Source: Bacillota bacterium (GTDB lineage Bacteria; Bacillota; Clostridia; Lachnospirales; Lachnospiraceae). Taken from it: 64,000 nucleotides of DNA. Position 1 is the stretch's first letter. Every line of letters begins with the position of its first letter. The position numbers and the translations under genes are program-made. The stretch is from positions 14,222 to 78,221 of the forward strand of contig JAEZKA010000060.1 in the NCBI GenBank assembly GCA_023436225.1, given 5' to 3'. The notes beneath the pieces were generated by a model. It did not search any database. It was not told the origin of the DNA and was given only the letters and a program-made list of their open reading frames with translations. This document shows, in pieces, positions 9,336 through 18,534 of the stretch.

Positions 9336-10502
9336 TTATCTCTTTAACAACTCCAGGTTCTTATGAATCAAATCGCAACGTTGTTGTACACAATCTACAG
9401 AACGAAGCGGGTCGGAAGGTGTATTGAAGGTATAATCAATTAGACGATCCACTGTTGTAGCCGCAACATGGAGTCTGGTATCAGAGGAGGCATAGTAGAT
9501 ATACACGTCGCCATTATCTCGTGCGATAGCACCATTCGTGAATACTACATTGGACACATCTCCAACGCGCTCCATTCCTTGGGGAGCAATATAGAAGCCA
9601 GAGGGCTCCGCAATCACTTTGGTCGGATCCTTTAAATCGGTGGCAAATACATAAATTACATAACGAAGGCCTGCTGCCGTATTACGTACTCCGTGGGCTA
9701 TGTGGATCCAGCCCCTTTCTGTCTTAATCGGAACTGCTCCGGCACCGTTTTTTGCCTCGGTGATTGTATGATATTTTCTCTTACTAGTGATGATTTCTTC
9801 ATTGATCACCGCACTGGTGATATCATCACAGAAGCCTACGCCTATACCACCACCCGATCCCGTCTCGATAAAGCCATCCATAGGTCTGGTATAAAACATA
9901 TATTTCCCGTTTACTAACTCCGGGTGAAGGACAACATTCCTTTGCTGCGGCGACTGCAGAGTTTTCAGATTGTTCAATCGTTCCCAGGTCTTTAAATCCC
10001 TGGTTCTTACAATGCCTGCTTCTGCAACGGCTGCCGATAGATCCGCGCTCGTTATATCCTTGCTCTCCGAACAGAATACCCCGTAGATATATCCATCCTC
10101 ATGCTTCGTTAAGCGCATATCGTAGACATTGGTCTCATAGGCGCAGGTATCCGGCAGCTCTACCGGGTAATCCCAGAACCTGAAGCCATCCACAGGACTG
10201 TCGCTTTCTGCTACCCCAAAGAAGGACTTTCTGTCATTTCCTTCAATTCTGGCTACCAGATAGTATTTCCCATTCAATTCAATTGCACCGGAATTAAATA
10301 CCGCATTTACACCGAGACGTTCCATGAAATATGGATTGGTCTTCTCATCAAGATCATATTTCCAGAATACAGGAATATGCTCATTGGTTAGAACAGGATT
10401 CTCGTAGCGATCATACATTCCTGTATAAACCGTACTTATTTCATTCTTCTTCGCAATTAATCTTTCGTACTTATCTGCTTCAACATAATAATTTGGATGC
10501 AT
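9336..10502 (-). CDS. GH130 beta-1,4-mannosylglucose phosphorylase type
   Basis: 388 residues; ATG 10502 follows AAGGAGAG. Features of subgroup GH130_1 are clear: VFWKYDLDEKTNPYFMERLG, AVFNSGAIELNGKY, VARIEGNDRKSFFGVAES, TNVYDMRLTKHEDGYIYG (with the conserved Asp), GSGGGIGVGFCDDITSA, YHTITEAKNGAGAVPI, IHIAHGVRNTAAGLRYV and IYYASSDTRLHVA. Family members convert beta-mannosyl-1,4-glucose plus phosphate to mannose-1-phosphate and glucose. It is 70 bases downstream of the mannose-6-phosphate isomerase gene, probably in one operon, which links the product to glycolysis via a phosphomannomutase not seen here. Confidence 0.9.
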   Translation of the reverse strand: MHPNYYVEADKYERLIAKKNEISTVYTGMYDRYENPVLTNEHIPVFWKYDLDEKTNPYFMERLGVNAVFNSGAIELNGKYYLVARIEGNDRKSFFGVAESDSPVDGFRFWDYPVELPDTCAYETNVYDMRLTKHEDGYIYGVFCSESKDITSADLSAAVAEAGIVRTRDLKTWERLNNLKTLQSPQQRNVVLHPELVNGKYMFYTRPMDGFIETGSGGGIGVGFCDDITSAVINEEIITSKRKYHTITEAKNGAGAVPIKTERGWIHIAHGVRNTAAGLRYVIYVFATDLKDPTKVIAEPSGFYIAPQGMERVGDVSNVVFTNGAIARDNGDVYIYYASSDTRLHVAATTVDRLIDYTFNTPSDPLRSVDCVQQRCDLIHKNLELLKR

Positions 10503-10572
10503 TTACTCTCTCCTTAGGCTTATTTATCATCTGTTAAAGAATGGTCTGGTGTTACGGTAGAGGAGAGAATAC

Positions 10573-11505
10573 TTATATGTACGAGACGATTAATTCCATC
10601 TCTCCCTTCAGTTGATAGCTTCCATATCCATAGGGAAGAATGAAGTGATCTCCTTTACTAAGCAGCGTTCCATCGATCTGTCCAGAACCGCTTATCACAC
10701 TGACATTGAGAAATGGATGCTCCTGCTCAAACTCCTGCTCACCGTGCATACAAATACGGTTAACACTGTAGAAATCACAGCTGATTAATTCCTCAATCTC
10801 ACAATTTTGATTGCTTGTCATTCTACCTCTGACTGCTTGATCCTTATGCGGACAGTTTATAACATCGATGCTTTTATCTATATGGAGTTCACGTGGCTTC
10901 CCGTTATCCAGTCTGTCATAATCATAAAGACGGTAAGTAATATCGCTATTTTGTTGGGTCTCTAAGATCATGGTTCCTTTCTTGATTGCATGAACCGTAC
11001 CTGGCTCGATCTGAAAGAAGTCACCCTTTTTGATTGAGCAGAGACGAATTAGATCCTTCCAGCAATTATTATGTATCATCTCAGCCAGCTGCTCCTTATC
11101 CTTTGCATTATGTCCAATGACAATCTCACCATTGTCATCACAATCAAGGATGTACCAACACTCCGTCTTTCCCAGAGCACCATTTTCATGTTCCTTGGCA
11201 TATGCATCATCAGGATGAACCTGAATACTTAAATCCGTCTTAGCATCAATCACTTTGATCAGAAGAGGAAACACCTCCCCTTCTACATTACCAAAGAGTT
11301 CTCTATGATTGTCCCATAGCCAGCTTAGTGTCTTACCGGTGTATTCTCCACTTCTAATCTCACAATCTCCATTTTTATGGGCACTAATTGCCCAGCATTC
11401 TCCTGTATTATCACTAGGAATGGAATAACCGAATTCTGTAGCCAGCTTATTGCCACCCCAAATCATTGTCTTAAAAACTGGTTTTAAAAATATTATGTTC
11501 TTCAT
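10573..11505 (-). CDS. manA: mannose-6-phosphate isomerase, class I
   Basis: 310 residues, the usual length of the short bacterial type. Zinc-site motifs are visible: the QVHPDD pair, the Glu in GKTECWYIL, and EPGTVHAI. MIWGGNKLATEFGY at the N-terminus and TYRLYDYDR are typical. It converts mannose-6-phosphate to fructose-6-phosphate in the cytoplasm. It is the first gene of a probable two-gene operon with the mannosylglucose phosphorylase. A well-formed promoter lies about 155 bases upstream. Confidence 0.93.
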   Translation of the reverse strand: MKNIIFLKPVFKTMIWGGNKLATEFGYSIPSDNTGECWAISAHKNGDCEIRSGEYTGKTLSWLWDNHRELFGNVEGEVFPLLIKVIDAKTDLSIQVHPDDAYAKEHENGALGKTECWYILDCDDNGEIVIGHNAKDKEQLAEMIHNNCWKDLIRLCSIKKGDFFQIEPGTVHAIKKGTMILETQQNSDITYRLYDYDRLDNGKPRELHIDKSIDVINCPHKDQAVRGRMTSNQNCEIEELISCDFYSVNRICMHGEQEFEQEHPFLNVSVISGSGQIDGTLLSKGDHFILPYGYGSYQLKGEMELIVSYI

Positions 11506-11659
11506 TATATAGGTTCTCTCTTTCCTGAGTTAATTCTCAATCTTTATAATAACCAAGTCTTTAGGTTATTACATTCCGAACTCTTATGTTATCATCTGTA
11601 GCACCATATGCTCATAATAGACTACGTCTCCCGATTTAAGCTATCGTCAACTTATTAAT

Positions 11660-11688
11660 ATTCTAGATTACGCTACACTCTTTGTCAA
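11660..11688 (-). promoter_or_regulatory. sigma-A type promoter of manA
   Basis: On the minus strand, TTGACA (11683-11688) and TAGAAT (11660-11665) are separated by 17 bases. The predicted leader of about 150 bases holds an inverted repeat AATAACC / GGTTATT at 11548-11570 that could be an operator or small hairpin. The rest of 11506-11867 shows no gene. Confidence 0.65.
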
Positions 11689-11867
11689 TATTCATTTCAC
11701 TCTAACCATACCTGTCTACCCTTTCAGTAAGCTTGTGCCTGATTCACATAAGGAATCGCCTCATAAAACCTCTTCCTGTATGAAATACTCTAGGATGCCA
11801 ATACTAACTAATATCATCACTGGCAGATGTTTGATGTTTCATCTTATGAAAGGCAGGTAAAGGAATT

Positions 11868-11978
11868 ATGAGGGAGAATGATGAAATTCGATTCTTTAAA
11901 GGATTACTCAACGGTCTGGGCATTAGTATCTTACTATGGATCATGATTGTGTCAGCATTATATAAAGCTTTCACATAA
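11868..11978 (+). CDS. putative 36-residue single-span membrane peptide
   Basis: A short plus-strand frame runs from ATG 11868 to TAA 11976. It encodes a polar start (MRENDEIRFFKGLLNG), then one hydrophobic helix (LGISILLWIMIVSALY) and a short tail. AAAGGA lies 3 bases before the ATG. It is convergent with the sortase operon. I recognise no family. Support is the ribosome site and the clean helix only. Confidence 0.4.
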   Translation: MRENDEIRFFKGLLNGLGISILLWIMIVSALYKAFT

Positions 11979-11994
11979 TAAAGCATCATGTATA

Positions 11995-12879
11995 TCATTT
12001 TGCTCTTTGTCTTTTTAAACAGCTTACAATTTTGATTAACTTAGCCCCAGATACCCTTTCTATCAATAAGAGAATAATTGATATCACAGCTAATAATATA
12101 CTAAAAAGAACTAAATACTGAAGATTGACCTTGACATAGTCTACAGCAAAATAATAAAGTGAAGTAGGCATGATCTGTATCCTGAAGTATAATTGCTTTG
12201 ATAACAATATCAGCGGAATAACAGCGAGCATGATAGCCGCAGCGAAGGTACTGTTATATAAATAATACAGGAGCCTACGATACCATGGATATCGTCTATC
12301 AAAAAAACTCAATAACAACAGTGTAAGCAGAGCACTCACTCCTGAAATCAATCCAAAGAGCATATGATAATCGATATTCATTTTATATATTTGTTCTATT
12401 ATAGGCACTTTAAGACTTCTACCATATTCATCTGAAACCAAAGTAGTATATTCATCAATATTTTTGGATATCTCTGAGTCTACACGAATATTTTTTTCAT
12501 TAAGATAGGCATCAATTTTCTTCATTAGTCTGTCTCGGACTTTCTGTGTATCCGGACTATACTTTTCACCTATAGAGGTTGCTTCTATATAAGAAACAAC
12601 CTCATCCTGTATCTCTTCTGATTGGAATACTCCCTCCAGTACCTCTGTCGGTAAACCGGTTGATATCATATACATCTTTGTATTGCTTTCTATCTCTTGA
12701 TACAAATTATTGTAATAATCACTGGAACTTAGGACTCGTTTAATCGTGTTGCTATTCATACCATTCAATCTTAACATACTCAGGAATACGATCCAAACAA
12801 TCAAAAGTGATAATATGAAGGCTAACACGAAACTGATAATTCGTACAAAGTATAAATATAATTTATTCTCTCTCATCAT
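11995..12879 (-). CDS. sortase-operon membrane protein of unknown function
   Basis: 294 residues. The first membrane helix is at about 10-35, followed by an outside domain of some 145 residues rich in charged and polar residues. Three further helices lie at about 178-197, 214-230 and 250-275, with a basic cytoplasmic tail. The start overlaps the sortase stop by 4 bases (ATGA type), so translation is coupled. I do not recognise the family. Its position as third gene after a secreted protein and a sortase suggests it takes part in surface display or in sensing the displayed protein. Confidence 0.8.
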   Translation of the reverse strand: MMRENKLYLYFVRIISFVLAFILSLLIVWIVFLSMLRLNGMNSNTIKRVLSSSDYYNNLYQEIESNTKMYMISTGLPTEVLEGVFQSEEIQDEVVSYIEATSIGEKYSPDTQKVRDRLMKKIDAYLNEKNIRVDSEISKNIDEYTTLVSDEYGRSLKVPIIEQIYKMNIDYHMLFGLISGVSALLTLLLLSFFDRRYPWYRRLLYYLYNSTFAAAIMLAVIPLILLSKQLYFRIQIMPTSLYYFAVDYVKVNLQYLVLFSILLAVISIILLLIERVSGAKLIKIVSCLKRQRAK

Positions 12880-13616
12880 CTTACAACCCTCGGGCCTGTC
12901 AACTTATCCGCGAATACAAACATCCGCTTCTCCTTTTTACCCGCAAATGATTGAAAGGGGTAGCAGGTATACATGATTAATTTTTCCTCAGGAAGGGCCA
13001 GTATACGTTCCAACATGTCCTCCGCATCTTTAACATTCATAATTGACACCTCATCAATGATATATTGAAACTCTCCATAATTCGTATCGTATATAACGAT
13101 ATCTCCGACTTGTATCTGTTCAATAGGCTTAAAGTAGGTAGTATTGTGAGCAGATAGCAGGATACTACGATCAAACCCTGGCAGAAAGCTCCCCATAAAT
13201 TGTCCTGCACCTGCATTTAATATCCTTGTCGTATCGCCCCAATAGACCGGAGCTTCCAATTGAATTCTTTTGCAGGATAACATCGCATAGTGTTCCCCTA
13301 GTTTAGGATATTGGATGTCTTTTATATTCACCGTTTTCTCCTCATTGAAGGTTTGAGCCACGTCGCTGTCAGGCTGAGGCTCTCCAATGAATGGCTTATT
13401 TAAATTGTCACGAGACAGCTTCTCGCGATACCAAGCATCCGGGGTATATATCCTCTTTAATTCATGCTTCTCGTAAGGAAGCTCACTTATTGAAATTGTT
13501 GAAATAAACAATCTGATACTTGGTGCGGCTATGAAATATAAAATGCTGTAGCCTACCACAGCAAAAAGGAATGGCATATATATATATGCCATGAATCGTA
13601 TTAACTTATGCTTCAT
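12876..13616 (-). CDS. sortase (class D-like)
   Basis: 246 residues: one N-terminal membrane helix (about 9-33), a linker, then the sortase beta-barrel at about 100-240. The catalytic His is in ILLSAHNTTYF and the catalytic Cys in IMYTCYPF; the conserved Arg is likely in the KEKRMFVFA region. The TxTCxPF-type loop and length fit class D or related sortases, which join surface proteins carrying LPxTG/LPxTA-like signals to the cell wall. It overlaps the upstream gene by 11 bases and the downstream gene by 4. No other sortase substrate is visible in the window. Confidence 0.88.
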   Translation of the reverse strand: MKHKLIRFMAYIYMPFLFAVVGYSILYFIAAPSIRLFISTISISELPYEKHELKRIYTPDAWYREKLSRDNLNKPFIGEPQPDSDVAQTFNEEKTVNIKDIQYPKLGEHYAMLSCKRIQLEAPVYWGDTTRILNAGAGQFMGSFLPGFDRSILLSAHNTTYFKPIEQIQVGDIVIYDTNYGEFQYIIDEVSIMNVKDAEDMLERILALPEEKLIMYTCYPFQSFAGKKEKRMFVFADKLTGPRVVR

Positions 13617-14190
13617 AATTTAAACCAGCGTCTCTGTATTTATATGCTAACAATATTCCTGTCCCTATGGTCAATGCTACAATAACTATCCATATATTCA
13701 CAAACAAGGTATAATCATTATTACCAGTCTGATTTACCATATTCTTTGTTACAAATACGGTATCACCCTCGGAGTTTCTTACATCTATACTTGAATTCAC
13801 AATATCCACTGAGACCTCGTAATCTAATGCTTTTGCCGCTTCTGTCGCCACAGTCAACAGCTTAAACGCAGCTTCTGAGTTCGCTATATTATTCATGTCC
13901 ACTATACCCATCACCGACATTATTTCAATAGCCTCATCAATTTTACTTATAACCAAATCCGTCTGCTCCACTGTAAGATCCACTTCATTACCGATTAATT
14001 CATTTTCTACTTGATTTATATATGCATTCGGTAAATAACTCTTTACTCCGTTAATCTCTGCACCGGACTTCAATTTATCCAATATCAATTGTTCCGTATC
14101 TGATATACCGGTCGCTGCCATAGCATTTTCAGGTCTACTCATAGCAAACAATAAGATTAGAATTGCAATTAACATGTAGTACTTCTTCAT
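13606..14190 (-). CDS. secreted protein with C-terminal anchor, probable sortase partner
   Basis: 194 residues starting at ATG 14190, 7 bases after GGAGG (a GTG lies one codon earlier). There is a signal peptide (about 1-25, ending NAMA). The acidic, helix-rich middle is INGVKSYLPNAYINQ, VDLTVEQTDLVISKIDEAI and so on. The C-terminus has sorting-signal layout: NQTGNN, a hydrophobic stretch (about 162-182), then KYRD. The expected LPxTG is absent; NQTG occupies its place. The design recalls small acidic surface proteins coded beside sortases. First gene of the operon. Confidence 0.8.
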   Translation of the reverse strand: MKKYYMLIAILILLFAMSRPENAMAATGISDTEQLILDKLKSGAEINGVKSYLPNAYINQVENELIGNEVDLTVEQTDLVISKIDEAIEIMSVMGIVDMNNIANSEAAFKLLTVATEAAKALDYEVSVDIVNSSIDVRNSEGDTVFVTKNMVNQTGNNDYTLFVNIWIVIVALTIGTGILLAYKYRDAGLNYEA

Positions 14191-14365
14191 CACTCTGCCT
14201 CCGTTTCGCCTCGTTATTATGTCTTGGATGTTGATTGCTTCTACTGTTAAATTTTAACCCTAATGGCATTTTTTTATTCACTATTTTATCATCGTAATAC
14301 CTTAATTTGAAACGAGCACCCTCCGAAAAGCGTGGTCCAGCTACGCTGGACACACGACACACCAC

Positions 14366-14397
14366 GAAAAAAAGAAGCTGCGATAAACACAGCTTCT
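14366..14397 (-). terminator. terminator of the opp operon
   Basis: On the minus strand GAAGCTG and CAGCTTC form a stem around a TGTTTATCG loop and are followed by seven T residues. It lies 19 bases after the oppF stop. Confidence 0.8.
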
Positions 14398-14415
14398 TCC
14401 TAAAGTATTATTAAA

Positions 14416-15399
14416 TTATTGCGCTACATGATGACAAGCCACCAGATGACCTTGTTTCATCTCTAATGCAGGTTTCTCCTGTCTACAGATATCTGTTGCC
14501 TTAGGACAACGACCTGCGAAAGGACATCCCTTTGGAGTGTTAATCGGGCTAGGAACATCACCGGTCAATATCTGGCGTTTCTTCTGCGCTTCCTTATCCG
14601 GGTCCGGTATCGGAACTGCTGAAAGCAGTGCCTGAGAATACGGATGTAAGGTATTATCATAGAGTTCATCGCTGGTTGCTAACTCAACAATATTACCCAA
14701 ATACATAACGGCGATACGATCACTGATATACTTAACGATATTTAAGTCATGTGCGATGAAAAGATAAGTTAATCCCAGCTTCTCCTGAAGATCATGAAGA
14801 AGATTTATAATTTGCGACTGGATGGAAACATCCAGCGCCGAAATAGGCTCATCACATACAATAAACTCAGGCTCAATGGAAAGAGCTCTTGCAATACCGA
14901 TGCGCTGACGCTGTCCACCGGAGAATTCGTGAGGGAAACGATTCGCATGCTCACGGTTCAAACCAACCAATTCAAGCAGTTCGTATACTCTCTCCTGACG
15001 CTTCTGTTTATTGTACATTTTATGAATAACCATACCCTCTTCAATGATGGATCCAACTGTCATACGAGGATCTAGCGAGGAATAAGGATCCTGGAAGATG
15101 ATTTGAGCCATTTTCGAATACTCAAAATGAGTACTCTTCTTAATCTCGATATCTTTTTTCCCATGATATAAAATCCTACCCTGCGTAGGTGGATAGATAC
15201 CCATAAGAACTTTTCCTAGAGTGGACTTTCCACAACCGGATTCACCTACAAGACCTAAGGTCTCACCTTTGTAAATATCAATATTGACATTATTAACAGC
15301 TTTTAGGATACCCTCAGATACTCTGAAATGCTTGGATACCTGCTGCAATTCTACCAATTTATTATTATCATTTTTGTTTAAAGGTGTTTGTTTACTCAT
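14416..15399 (-). CDS. oppF: oligopeptide ABC transporter ATP-binding protein OppF
   Basis: 327 residues. Walker A GESGCGKST, Q-loop IFQDPYSSLDPR, signature FSGGQRQRIGIARAL and Walker B FIVCDEPISALDVS are all intact. The C-terminal oligopeptide-transporter extension carries the Cys cluster GCPFAGRCPKATDIC. It energises uptake of peptides with OppD at the inner membrane face. It overlaps the oppD stop by one base and has its own GGAGGTG site. Last gene of oppABCDF. Confidence 0.93.
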   Translation of the reverse strand: MSKQTPLNKNDNNKLVELQQVSKHFRVSEGILKAVNNVNIDIYKGETLGLVGESGCGKSTLGKVLMGIYPPTQGRILYHGKKDIEIKKSTHFEYSKMAQIIFQDPYSSLDPRMTVGSIIEEGMVIHKMYNKQKRQERVYELLELVGLNREHANRFPHEFSGGQRQRIGIARALSIEPEFIVCDEPISALDVSIQSQIINLLHDLQEKLGLTYLFIAHDLNIVKYISDRIAVMYLGNIVELATSDELYDNTLHPYSQALLSAVPIPDPDKEAQKKRQILTGDVPSPINTPKGCPFAGRCPKATDICRQEKPALEMKQGHLVACHHVAQ

Positions 15400-16403
15400 T
15401 ATTGTTCACCTCCGTCTTTTGCTCCCGGACAATCCTCATGATGTAACCAGCAAGCGGAAAGATGATTCTGTCCTACTTCAAATTGAGGCGGGAGTTCCGC
15501 GTGACAGATCTTCATACAATTCTTACATCTGCTTGCGAAGCCACAGCCTACCGGAGGATTTAATAGATCCGGAGGAGTACCGGCAATGGATACCAGACGA
15601 ACGCTGCGATCCATATCGGTTGTTGGGAGACTTCTTAACAAAGCTTTTGTATAAGGATGAGAAGGGTGATAGAAAATATCTTCTGCAGTTCCTATCTCTA
15701 CAATCTTGCCTGCATACATAACAGCTACACGATCTGCCATGGAGGCAACAACACCGAGGTCATGAGTAATCAGAATGATTGCTGTATTTGTCTTCTCCTT
15801 GATTTCCTGAAGAAGATCCATAATCTGTGCCTGAATTGTAACGTCAAGCGCAGTAGTAGGCTCATCCGCTATCAGAAGCTTCGGCGCGCAAGAAAGCGCC
15901 ATAGCTATCATAACTCTTTGCCTCATACCACCGGAAAACTCATGTGGATATTGTGTAGATCTCTGTTCAGGGTTTGGAATATTAACCAGCTTCAGAAGAC
16001 GAAGTGCTTCCTTGTGAGCTTCCTCTTTTGTCAATTTCTGATGATGCCGAATTGCTTCCGTCAACTGTTTACCTACTGTCATGGTAGGGTTTAGACAGGT
16101 CATCGGATCCTGGAAGATCATACTAACATCTTTACCACGGATATTCATCATCTCTTTCTCTGTCGCATTTACGATATCTTTATCAACAAGTTGAATTTCT
16201 CCCTTGACAATACGTGCCGGGGGCATCGGATTCAACTTCATAATCGTCTGTGCTGTTACGCTCTTACCGCAACCGCTTTCTCCTACGATAGCAAGTACCT
16301 CACCTTCGGCTACGTCGAAGGTGACACCGCGAACCGCCTTTACTTCACCGGCATAAGTATCGAAGGATACATGTAAATCATTTACTTGTAATACTTTATT
16401 CAT
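15399..16403 (-). CDS. oppD: oligopeptide ABC transporter ATP-binding protein OppD
   Basis: 334 residues from ATG 16403, 8 bases after AAGGAG (a GTG one codon earlier is less well placed). Walker A GESGCGKSV, Q-loop IFQDPMTCLNP, signature FSGGMRQRVMIAMAL, Walker B LLIADEPTTALDVT and the Cys-rich tail GCGFASRCKNCMKIC are present. It pairs with OppF. It starts 4 bases after the oppC stop. Confidence 0.93.
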   Translation of the reverse strand: MNKVLQVNDLHVSFDTYAGEVKAVRGVTFDVAEGEVLAIVGESGCGKSVTAQTIMKLNPMPPARIVKGEIQLVDKDIVNATEKEMMNIRGKDVSMIFQDPMTCLNPTMTVGKQLTEAIRHHQKLTKEEAHKEALRLLKLVNIPNPEQRSTQYPHEFSGGMRQRVMIAMALSCAPKLLIADEPTTALDVTIQAQIMDLLQEIKEKTNTAIILITHDLGVVASMADRVAVMYAGKIVEIGTAEDIFYHPSHPYTKALLRSLPTTDMDRSVRLVSIAGTPPDLLNPPVGCGFASRCKNCMKICHAELPPQFEVGQNHLSACWLHHEDCPGAKDGGEQ

Positions 16404-16407
16404 CACA

Positions 16408-17346
16408 TTATCTCCTTAACTTAGGATCCAAAGCATCACGTAAACCGTCACCCAACAGATTGAAGGATAACATGGTTAAACTAATGCAGATCGCAGGTAT
16501 AATCAACTGGGAAGGAAACATCTGGAACACTCTGGATCCATCATTTGCAAGAACACCCCAGCTAGCCAACGGTACCGGAACACCAAGACCGATGTAGCTC
16601 AAAAACGCCTCGGTAAAAATAGCACTTGGAATAGCTAAAGTTATATTAACAATTACAACGCTGAGTGTATTAGGAAGCAGATGTTTCCCAATAATTCTGG
16701 CTGGTCTGGCACCCATAACCTTAGCAGCTACAATATAATCCTGCTGTTTTAAGCTCATGATCTGACCACGAACCAGTCGAGCCATACCCGTCCAACCAAC
16801 GGTAGCATAAGCAATAACCATAGTCATAGCACCAGGCGGAATTACCATCATTAATAATACTACGATAATCAAATATGGAATACCGTTGATAATCTCGATA
16901 ATTCTCATCATTACATTATCTACCGCACCGCCAAGATAACCAGAGATACCACCATAGATAATACCAACAATGAAGTTGATAAATACTGCGGCAAAGGCTA
17001 TAAACAAGGAAATTCTACCACCAGACCAGGTTCTGGTGAAAATATCACGTCCTAAGGTATCCGTTCCGAAAATATGCATATGACCATCGGTAGGATCCGT
17101 GTAAAACATGGGTGCATCGGTATGTGATAAGTGCTGCTCACTAATAGTATACCTTGAAAACATCGGAACAAAGATACTAAGTAAAATAATAACTATTATA
17201 ACGAATAAACATACCATTGCTGCTTTATTCTTAGAAAGACGATGCATTGCATCCTTCCAGTAGTTCGTACTTGGTCTGCCAATCTTATTTGCTTCTTCTG
17301 CATTGGCTCCGACCCATTCAAATTGACTCTTATCTATTACGCTCAT
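16408..17346 (-). CDS. oppC: oligopeptide ABC transporter permease OppC
   Basis: 312 residues from ATG 17346 after AAAGGAG. A short cytoplasmic N-terminus (ending in FxxxxHRLSKNKAAM-like text) leads to a first helix, an outside loop containing HIFGTDTLGRDIFTR, and the five-helix permease core. The cytoplasmic EAA-type loop AAKVMGARPARIIGKHLLPN docks to the ATPases. Gap to oppB is 4 bases. Usual OppC length. Confidence 0.92.
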   Translation of the reverse strand: MSVIDKSQFEWVGANAEEANKIGRPSTNYWKDAMHRLSKNKAAMVCLFVIIVIILLSIFVPMFSRYTISEQHLSHTDAPMFYTDPTDGHMHIFGTDTLGRDIFTRTWSGGRISLFIAFAAVFINFIVGIIYGGISGYLGGAVDNVMMRIIEIINGIPYLIIVVLLMMVIPPGAMTMVIAYATVGWTGMARLVRGQIMSLKQQDYIVAAKVMGARPARIIGKHLLPNTLSVVIVNITLAIPSAIFTEAFLSYIGLGVPVPLASWGVLANDGSRVFQMFPSQLIIPAICISLTMLSFNLLGDGLRDALDPKLRR

Positions 17347-17350
17347 GTCG

Positions 17351-18295
17351 TCACTCCTTTGCATCTGCAATCTTAACACGGGGATCAATGAAACCATAAG
17401 CAATATCTACAACAAGACTTGCTATTACCAAAAAGGCTCCATAAAATAATGTGGTTCCTGAAATCATCGTATAGTCCTGAGTCTGAATGCTTAATACAAA
17501 GAATTTACCCATTCCGGGGATTGAGAATATGTTTTCAACTACGAAGGCACCGGTAAGTACAGTAGCTGCAATTGGTCCTAGTACCGTAATAACGGGCATA
17601 ATAGCATTACGTACAGCATGCTTCCAAATAATCTTTTTCTGAGATAAACCTTTGGATTTCGCCGTCTTAATATAATCCTGACCGAGCACATCAAGCATAC
17701 TGGTTCTCATTAATCTTGAAATAGTCGCAAGGGAACCAAAACTCAATGCGAATGCCGGTAATAATTTGCTTGAAAAGGAACTCCATCCCGTAATAGGGAA
17801 GAAACGTACTCCTGTTAACTGGTACAGCTTTAAGCCTAAAAAGTACTGGAGAAGTGCTCCAATTATAAAACCTGGAACCGATACACCTATGATGGCAATC
17901 AACATCGTAACCGTATCCCATTTGGTTCCTCTTTTGACAGCAGCTATAATGCCAAGTAAAACACCCATGACAGTAGCAAATATCAGTGCTCTAAGACCTA
18001 AATCTAATGAATATGGAAAAGCTTGTGCAATAATATCATTAACTGAACGATTGTAATGCATAGAAAGACCTAAGTCTCCTCGGAATACATTCCTCATATA
18101 CATCCATAATTGAACATAGGCCGGTTTATCTAAACCATACTTCGTATTTAATGCTTTTAACGTAGTCTCCGGAATCGCTTTCTCACCAATAAAGGGATCG
18201 CCGGGTAGCATACGCATCATAAAGAACGTTAATGCTGTTAATACTATTAATGTCAAAAACGCATAAAATAATCGTTTTACAATATATTTAAACAC
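17351..18295 (-). CDS. oppB: oligopeptide ABC transporter permease OppB
   Basis: 314 residues. I choose GTG 18295 as start because AGGAGG lies 7 bases before it; an in-frame TTG at 18301 almost touches that site. Six membrane helices, LPGDPF near the N-terminus, and the EAA loop TAKSKGLSQKKIIWKHAVRN followed by the GAFVVENIFSIPGMG motif are standard for OppB/DppB. It is separated from oppA by about 620 bases containing hairpins and tandem repeats. Confidence 0.9.
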   Translation of the reverse strand: MFKYIVKRLFYAFLTLIVLTALTFFMMRMLPGDPFIGEKAIPETTLKALNTKYGLDKPAYVQLWMYMRNVFRGDLGLSMHYNRSVNDIIAQAFPYSLDLGLRALIFATVMGVLLGIIAAVKRGTKWDTVTMLIAIIGVSVPGFIIGALLQYFLGLKLYQLTGVRFFPITGWSSFSSKLLPAFALSFGSLATISRLMRTSMLDVLGQDYIKTAKSKGLSQKKIIWKHAVRNAIMPVITVLGPIAATVLTGAFVVENIFSIPGMGKFFVLSIQTQDYTMISGTTLFYGAFLVIASLVVDIAYGFIDPRVKIADAKE

Positions 18296-18534
18296 ATGCA
18301 ATCCTCCTTTCTTATAATCATAAATTTTGTTTAATATGAGGAATAATGAAAAACTGGGTCCAGAAGAATTGATGTCCTATATTGCTTTTCGCAAACCAAC
18401 TCATTAATGTACTAATTTAAATGAATAAAGTGGCAGACATTAATACTATCTTTACCCTAGAAAAGTAATATAGGATGACAATTCTATCATAGACCGATTA
18501 TCGCATTCATAGCAATATGCCAGCGTGAATGTCT

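Noticed and set aside
11804..11998. 64-codon minus-strand open frame next to the sortase operon
   Set aside because: It overlaps the opposite-strand 36-residue membrane peptide, has no ribosome site and no recognisable features.
12746..12976. Plus-strand open frame across the sortase-operon junction
   Set aside because: It is opposite two overlapping well supported genes and lacks a start site or protein-like composition.
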